64,000 nucleotides of DNA, from contig JAQOOI010000018.1 of NCBI GenBank assembly GCA_028554645.1, positions 620,001 to 684,000 on the forward strand. The letters are read 5' to 3'. The DNA comes from Omphalotus guepiniiformis. Taxonomy: Eukaryota > Basidiomycota > Agaricomycetes > Agaricales > Omphalotaceae. The translations under genes were made by a program, and so were the position numbers. The stretch's first letter is position 1, and every line of letters starts with the position of its first letter. Of this stretch, positions 57,384 to 64,000 are shown piece after piece. Below the pieces are notes generated by a model. That model made no database searches. It was given only the letters and a program-made list of their open reading frames with translations, and had not been told where the DNA came from.

Positions 57384-57880
57384 TTAAGCGCACCGAATAG
57401 AATACACAGATAAGAGCAATACGTACAAGGCTGCGCGCTCTTGAACAACATCGGTCAGGTAGTTGTTATTGCTGAGATCTACGAGTAGGGTGAGCTGCGG
57501 TTGATAAAGGAACTGTGCACCTATGTACTCACCCTCAAAAGCAGGCATAGATCCAATTTTGGGTGCACCACCGTTTGCCGATGCTTTCATATCATTACCC
57601 TGCGAGTGAATACGGGCAGTGGAATTGGTGGTCTTGAAGATTGGTATGAGCTCAATTTTCAAGAGACCTCGTTACATTACACTCACGAGGATCGGAGAAG
57701 ACATGTTCAAGGTATCGCCACAGGAAGGAGGAGATATTCGAACAAACGGGGGTATATCCTGCTTATATATGTCCTTCTGAAATCTGCAATCGGGAGATGG
57801 GAGTGAGCCTGAGTGAGCGGCGCTTACTTCATTGATGACGACACTAGCATTGGAGCATTTTCTTCAAAATTACCGCTTGG
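57384..57880 (-). CDS. Hypothetical multi-exon protein, ends uncertain
   Basis: Several minus-strand pieces keep phase across good short introns. One piece reads SGNFEENAPMLVSSSMK up to a GTAAGC donor near 57827. The next reads FQKDIYKQDIPPFVRISPPS and CGDTLNMSSPIL up to a GTGAGT donor at 57686. The next starts at 57599 as GNDMKASANGGAPKIGSMPA and stays open through LTLLVDLSNNNYLTDVVQER to a stop at 57384. Together they look like real coding sequence. No family was recognised, and the true 5' end was not found. Alternatively the ATG at 57704 starts a protein of about 77 residues. Confidence 0.35.
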
Positions 57881-58820
57881 AGCACAATCTCTCGGCTGTT
57901 GTCAACTCAGCGACTTTGAATAAGGTTAGCGGGGTGGCATACCGAGACTCAGCGAAAACAACATATTTGACGTCAAATAACACCAAAATATACCAGATAG
58001 AAACATGGCACACCTTCATCGAAGCAGGGATTGCGCCCCTAATGTGGCGCAGTGGTCTATCATACATATTACATATCACGAAGATTCAACATATCAGGGC
58101 GGGATTTTGAAATGCGCGACATCCAGGAACTCCGAGAACTTCGAAGAGTCATGTACATTGTACGCTCTTCCGACTTCGTCGCAGTCGGATGGAGTGTCAA
58201 CCAGAAAGTGAGAGTCAGTGGCTGAGCTCGACGCTCGAACGGCAAGCCAGAGGTGAATAGAAGAGTAAAAGAGTTGGGCTCGATTTTGAAGTACAATTTG
58301 AAAGTCCGAACCGCTAAGGCTCTATCATACAAATTACAATATCTTTCAAATGAAATCCAAGACACAACTTCTCTTCAGAAAGATCATCTTCAGAGCCAGA
58401 AAGCTTCATCTACGACGATAAACTTCGAATGAACTCGTTTACTCCCCGAACAACATTGCGAGCAGGCTACCGCAGGCATCTCTCGGAGTTCTAATCAATC
58501 TCCTTGCCGCTACCAGAGTCGAGATCCTGGACCTCGGCGCGTTGGCGTTTGTATTTTGTCTTTACTACAAAAGACCTCGCGGTTTCTTGTCTCAAAGTCA
58601 ACTCAGAAATGGATTTCCTTATACCTCTGTTGCATCGTGGCCACTCTGAAAGCTACTTATAACTGATCCGCATGGGCTTCGAAATAAGCTTGCTGTAAGA
58701 TTCTCGTTTCCATCTTCTCTCTGTCGTCGACTCGGTGTTAAGCCGCCCCATATCTTTCGATCTACTGCGTTGCTGTCTCCAGCTTCTTTTCTTTCTCTCT
58801 TCCTCACCTTTGCGCATGCC
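57881..58820. other. Unassigned region
   Basis: About 940 bp. Open frames overlap on both strands and no motif is recognised. It may contain 5' exons of the minus-strand candidate at 57.4-57.9 kb. Confidence 0.3.
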
Positions 58821-59138
58821 ATGTTGTTCAGTCTGTCATATCTTTTCCTCACTCCACGGCGCGTACGACTACCAGGCGAAACAAAGGCATTGCGACGACG
58901 AAGGACTAACTCGTGTGTTGCTATGGAACTTTTTTATTGTAAAGAAAGTGGTGCTCAACGACTTTTCAGGTCCCCTTCACGGTGGCTAGATCGAATTGCC
59001 TCCAAAACCAAAAGCCTACGATCAATGAGGCGCCAGAGTGCGCCGACGAATACGTCCAGTTTACATGACTCCGATATGCAGATGATGAACTCTAAAAACA
59101 CTTCTCATGAGGAAATTACGGTGGGGATTGCTGTATGA
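58821..59138 (+). CDS. Hypothetical small protein
   Basis: An open frame of 105 residues starting MLFSLSYLFLTPRRVRLPGE, with a short hydrophobic N-terminus, then a basic middle (SPSRWLDRIASKTKSLRSMR) and a polar tail ending SHEEITVGIAV. No known family is recognised and no intron is needed. Frame length and composition are the only evidence, so this is tentative. Confidence 0.3.
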   Translation: MLFSLSYLFLTPRRVRLPGETKALRRRRTNSCVAMELFYCKESGAQRLFRSPSRWLDRIASKTKSLRSMRRQSAPTNTSSLHDSDMQMMNSKNTSHEEITVGIAV

Positions 59139-59599
59139 AGGGGTTGACTTTTTTTTGGTCAGTTGCATAGGCATTTCATCTCTTGAGATTTGAATCGACG
59201 CTGTTCAGCAGGAAACATGCACTTGTAATGGACAGAAGACTTCTTGGACTTGACCCTTTCATCCCGTATATCTCAGTCGCGCAAGGATCGCGACTGATTG
59301 CATTGATGATCGATTTCCATCAGCAGCTTTGCTGCAAAAAGATGCCGCTTTCTTGGTTGGATCACAGCTAGTTCGAATTAGCGTACATACAAAGGTCCTA
59401 GGATTATCCCAGCATATACAGCGCTCTCAGCCTCGTGGGGCACTTGACAACGCGATGAGATAAATAAGTAGTGCAGTAGTGGATAGAGTAATGTCAATTG
59501 CGGAAAACGAAGAAAGAATCAATAGAAAACAGATGCGAATGGCAACAAGTGCGAATGATGGGCAATTGGAGCCCAAGAAAACAAGATGTCATAGTCTCT
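59139..59599. other. Intergenic
   Basis: 461 bp with the 3' flank of BUD6. No gene is seen. Confidence 0.4.
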
Positions 59600-62500
59600 C
59601 TACGAAGAACTTTGAACAGATAAGTCCGGAGAGCTCAAAAGCGAAACATCAGTAGCACTTCCGCCCGTAAACATAGCCTTCAAAGTCATATCATTCTTCT
59701 TCTGGCGAACCCTCTCTGCTTCTTCAGCCCCTCCAGTCATTTTCAACTTCTTGGTCGAAACAAACTCCGTCAACTCTGCTTGCAACTCGTCTGATCTGCT
59801 CGCCAATTCCTTCTGTCGAATCCTCTGATTCGCCTCGATAGCTTTCAATCTCTTCTCCGGATCAACAGCAGCGGTCTTAATCCCAAGCAAGACCGTACTG
59901 AGTCCATTATGTCCTTCCTCCGGCGCAGGCGGTCTGAACCCACGACCATTTACTCTTCGTCCTGAGCCTGCACCTCGTAGATTGATCACCTGCTCGACAT
60001 GCCCGTACACCTCCACCACAGCCTTGTGATCCTCCAACAAATCGTTCAAAAACTCTTCTTGATGTGTCAAGAATTGCTGCTCCTCCACAATATTCTGCAA
60101 CTCCTCCTCCCACGTCTTCTTCCACATCGGCTTGATAGTCGTTATATGCTCTGTCAAGCTCTGCAACTCCACCGCGACCGCATCCATATCTTTCTTAATC
60201 GTCTTGAGCTGCAACGTCTTGGGTGTTATCTGGCGCTTGATAACATCATCCTTCACATTCTCGACTATATCTTGCAGCTTTTCAACCTCCGTAAGCACAT
60301 TCTGCGTCCGTACATCGAGTTTTTGCTTCCCAGAATCGATGTACGCGCGTGCACCACCAACGTTGACATTTGCAAGCTGTTTGACGGACTGCGTCTGTGT
60401 ACGCAGCGTAGTCAACGACTCTTTGGTCTGTTTCATGAACTCCGTATACAGCTGCCGCATCACTCCTAGATCACGACGCAAGTTTTGAACCTCATCAAAT
60501 TGCGTCTTGAGATCAGTGACAACGCGGGTGGAATAATCTGATGCCATGGACCCGCCGGTCATCTGAGGTTGTAACGCTGCAGCGGGGATGGGGTAGTGTC
60601 CCAGTGGGGAAGGTCCCAGCGTGAAGGGACTTGACGGCTCATCTCTAGATGCACTGCTCACAAATCGAGAAAGCCGACGAGCAATATTCTGGAACTGCTT
60701 ATCGCTTGGCCGTGGCGCTGGAGTGCTCTCCGCTACTGGTGAACCGAGAATGTTGTTCGGTAAATGTGTAGAATGGCGATTGCTGGTAACAGCAGACTTG
60801 AGTTCCTTGATATCTTGTGAAAGACCGGAAATCTGAGCGTCAATATGCTGCTTGATTTGGTCGAGGGCTGGAGGCTAAAGTCAGACGAGCACAAAAAGGC
60901 ATATCATAAGAAAGGACTTGCGTTCAATGTTCAGAGAAAGTAAACATTTTTCCTTCACTTCATCCATATCTTCCAGCTCGTACTGCACTCCACTCGAAGG
61001 ATCGCGTATATATATGGCTGGAAAGTTCTCCATTCCTGGATTATACGAGAACTTATCCACAAATAAAACTCTCAACAACGAAAGAGAAATCCCAGGCTCT
61101 AACGAAGCCTTCTTAACCTCTCGACCAAGCTGAAGGAAGACCGTTATTTTTGAGGATGATGAACGCCGACTAGAGCCGACTGCTTTGGCCGATAGAACCG
61201 CTGATACTTCAGGAGATACTGAGGGCTCAGGAGTTTTCGACGGTGTTGTGGGTAACGGAGGCACCGGCGGTGTCGCTCGACCTTCCGGTGTGACAGCACG
61301 CGATATAGAACGCGACCTAGAAACCACCTCTCGTAACGGAGGGGGTGAAGGCTCCTCGTCATCGACTTCTGTCAAAACTGCTAGCTCCACGGGTGTCAAA
61401 GCTGAAGATACAGCTAGTGAGCGTCTGTTAGCCTGTCCCCGTAAGGATCGGTCTCGGCCAACAGCGCCAGTCATCTTGGAGATATTGTAGGTAGAAAAGC
61501 GCTTTGAAGCCCTACGTTCGAGTACTTCGCTCTTCTTCAGAGCAGCGAGGGAGTTGGCAATCGCTGGCGCCTGGGTTGGATCAAGGGAAGGAGTCTCGGG
61601 GTCCGGTGGAGGTGGTGGGGGCGGCGTTAGATTTCCATTCTGATGAGGAGGTTGAGATTCTGGGTCGGGACTAGATGGTTCCACTACAACGCTCGGGGGC
61701 GTTACGGGCTTGTCTACTAGTGAATATCGTTTTACGCTGGCTGGTACAGCTGGAGGAGGAGGAACTGGCGGCACAATCTCTATAGGGGGAGGAGCAGCCA
61801 GTGGAGGGGACTGTGGAAGCGGTGGTTCAGACATGGGAGGTAGCCGCCGATCACGAGAGCTGGGAGTTTCAGATGGTTCTGATTCCTGCACTAACTTTTG
61901 TTCTGCAATTCTCGGAGAGAATCCGCCAATAAATGGACCATCACCCTCTGCGATTGTTGGAGTGGAGGCGGACGCAGCATCCCTCCTTCTACTACTGGCA
62001 CCACTCTTGCGAGACCCGTTCTCCCTATCAAGCCTATCCATATCTGCATTCGAACTTCTCGAAAGCTGGCTCCGATGGCTGGTGTCTCGCTTCGATGAGC
62101 GTGAGGATCGGCTCTCCGTTCTATCATGCCCGGACGAATCTGACCGATGTTTATGGTCTTGTACAATCCGCCTATATATAGACTGTTTGCCTCGCAATCC
62201 TTGCAACAAGTTTGTTATGATTTGCCGTACGGTGGGGAGGTAAACTTCAAGGTTTTCAGGAGTGGCATCTTCGGCTAAACAAGTCTCAAGCACGCCTCGC
62301 AGATCATCAGGTACTGACAAGAGTTCACTGTGATGAGATGTCAGACTATGCTGAGTAAAAATCTCAACTAGAAACGCACCTCATGTCAATATTGAACGCT
62401 CCGAAAGCTGCTACTGCAGCATTGAAATCGTTCCCGAGACGCACATAAACGTCGCTTACATGGCTTTCATCGACTTTGAGCATACTCCATTGCGTCAAAG

Positions 62501-62715
62501 CTTCCAATAGCTGCTTGATTGACACAAGTAGACGAGTCACAGCTGATTCAACAGCAGGCTATATGACAAAATGCAAGGTTATTACGTTCTGAACACTCGA
62601 GATACCGGCGACGACTCACGTTCCCGCTCCTTGTACTTCGTTCACTTCGACTAGAAGATGCAGTTGAATGATGGCGAGAACTATGACCACCGTTCTGTGA
62701 GTTGGTAGCTGACAT
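59600..62715 (-). CDS. BUD6: BUD6/AIP3 actin-interacting polarity protein
   Basis: A cofactor of formins that promotes actin cable assembly at growth tips. The start MSATNSQNGGHSSRHHSTAS at 62715 leads, after introns, to a helical N-terminal region (VTRLLVSIKQLLEALTQWSM) and SVPDDLRGVLETCLAEDATP. A long Pro/Ser-rich low-complexity middle follows. The AIP3 domain begins at KITVFLQLGREVKKASLEPG and NPGMENFPAIYIRDPSSGVQ, then ALDQIKQHIDAQISGLSQDI and the coiled-coil core (FDEVQNLRRDLGVMRQLYTE, WKKTWEEELQNIVEEQQFLT). It ends DVSLLSSPDLSVQSSS. About 1,000 residues, with introns near 62330-62370, 62560-62620 and 60870-60920. Confidence 0.9.
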
Positions 62716-64000
62716 TTCCGATGATTTATTGATCCGTTTGAAGGTGAAAAATGAAAAGGAACTAGTAGAACAGCATGAATATAACTCTGTCTAAGAGCTC
62801 CAAACAGAGTTGTGCGGAAGCGTATACAATAACGAGCGTGGGAATAAACCCATGCATAAGCCTCCGAGTTCAAAATGCCGCGGCTGTCTCAACAACTCTC
62901 ACCATGGCGAATATCGACCTATATCGACCAATTTAACCTACACAGACCAGCACAGACATTCTGGACCGCTGTTTCGCTGTGATAACAGAACGATGGCCCC
63001 TTCTGTCCTGTATGCTCGTACTCAAGGTTCCAAATTTGATGATATTGCTGGCTGTATGGCTTTGTTCCAATTTTGGATCAAGATATCTTTACTGTTTTGC
63101 GACCAATTGTCCGGATGCCAGCCTCTCTTGCATGCGACTATCAAGTCTATGTGCTCTATTCCTTTGAAGGTCGTCCCTCGCCACTTGTTCCGCTGAGATC
63201 GCCATTCCAACTATCGAATGAAAGAGATGTGTTAGAGTGCTTTCTTGAACCCACGCAAGGGATCCTCGAACGTTAAAGTGCCTTGAATGCCATAGGCTGG
63301 ACCTACCCCTTCCCAATTTGTACCACTCGATGTCCTACGCACTGAACAGATACTCGCGCACGCCGCTGTTCGGAATATTCCTCTGCGGCTCTGACTCAGT
63401 AACAAGGTATATGCAGAGGGGACTTGAGTCCGATCGTCTACATAAGTATTCAGAGCTTTTTCTTGTGCTCAGCCAATATCTTTCAGGAAGATGCGGTTGA
63501 TGCGCGTTGCAATTGGGTTTCTGACTTTTAATCCTCAATCAGATCTGCAGTGCGTGGGTTGTGTCATCTGAGCTGTTCGCCTCTGTACGTCTCCTGTTGC
63601 GTACTATATAGTCTTCAAGTTCCATCAAGCATCTGCAAGACAGCATGCTGTCTTTTTCTCCGTTCGTCTCGTCTGCCGGAGGGTTGGACACAGGTACTAC
63701 GACGATCAAGATGATCATAGGGTGTTGCATGCTATTGCATAGCAATGAAGAATCAGAGGCGCTTGTACTTACCTTTGAACGCGAAGTGTGCACAACCGGT
63801 TACTTATCCGAGCCTACCGTCGATGCCATACAGAACTCCGGCCCATCCATCCATGATTCGTGATGAATTGTGTACCTGAGGCTTTTGAACGGAAGCTAGT
63901 GGACACTGGAACAGAGGTGGTTATGGACAATACTTTGCGATATTTAATTACAATAGAGCTAGGATGGTCTTTGTATGTATATAACTGAAAGGACAAAGTC
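62716..64000. other. Unassigned right end
   Basis: About 1.28 kb. It includes the BUD6 promoter. Open frames near 63.0-63.3 and 63.6-63.9 kb occur on both strands without motifs or clear splice structure. A gene partly beyond the window edge cannot be excluded. Confidence 0.3.

Noticed and set aside
62810..63860. Frames at the right end of the window
   Set aside because: Both strands are equally open over short lengths and no family or splice pattern is seen.

Overview
The window is nuclear DNA from a filamentous basidiomycete, very probably an Agaricomycete. Genes are interrupted by many short introns (about 47-120 nt, GT...AG), spacing is tight, and the gene families point to mushroom-forming fungi: an adenylate-forming reductase (A-T-R), a DUF6533-type membrane protein, F-box-like proteins and a mucin-stalk single-pass membrane protein. 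I cannot name the species. No tRNA, rRNA, CRISPR array or intact transposon was recognised.

Layout. 0-6 kb: an F-box-like gene, COQ6 (ubiquinone synthesis) and, divergent from it, SEC6 (exocyst). 6.1-6.7 kb: a decayed inverted copy of sequence from 48-49.5 kb. 6.8-17.6 kb: QNS1 (NAD synthetase) and ACC1 (acetyl-CoA carboxylase), both on the minus strand. 17.6-19.5 kb: no supported gene. 19.5-29.4 kb: LC8 dynein light chain, scavenger decapping enzyme, AXL2-like polarity protein and KAP123 importin. 30-33.3 kb: two weak hypothetical genes and a DUF6533 membrane protein. 33.5-41 kb: DCR2-type phosphatase, mitochondrial ribosomal protein uL23m, a GH16 wall enzyme and a BTB protein. 41-47 kb: a mucin-like membrane protein, a glutathione transferase with a duplicated promoter segment, and mitochondrial dihydroorotate dehydrogenase. 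47-57 kb: an orphan membrane protein, an F-box-like gene, then an adenylate-forming reductase divergent from a DAL5-type MFS transporter. 57-64 kb: weak hypothetical genes and BUD6.

Most of the window is conserved housekeeping sequence: cofactor and lipid synthesis, secretion and polarity (SEC6, AXL2, BUD6), nuclear import, mRNA turnover and mitochondrial translation. The accessory part is 47-57 kb. There the reductase and the transporter share a 483-bp promoter carrying an exact 8-bp motif twice, in mirrored orientation, so that each gene reads CCGGACCG upstream of its start. This looks like a compact, co-regulated biosynthetic unit. Ghost copies of the flank of this unit, including a fragment like the reductase C-terminus, lie 41 kb away beside SEC6, so the locus has been duplicated and rearranged. 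Exon limits were read by eye from splice consensus and protein-family fit.
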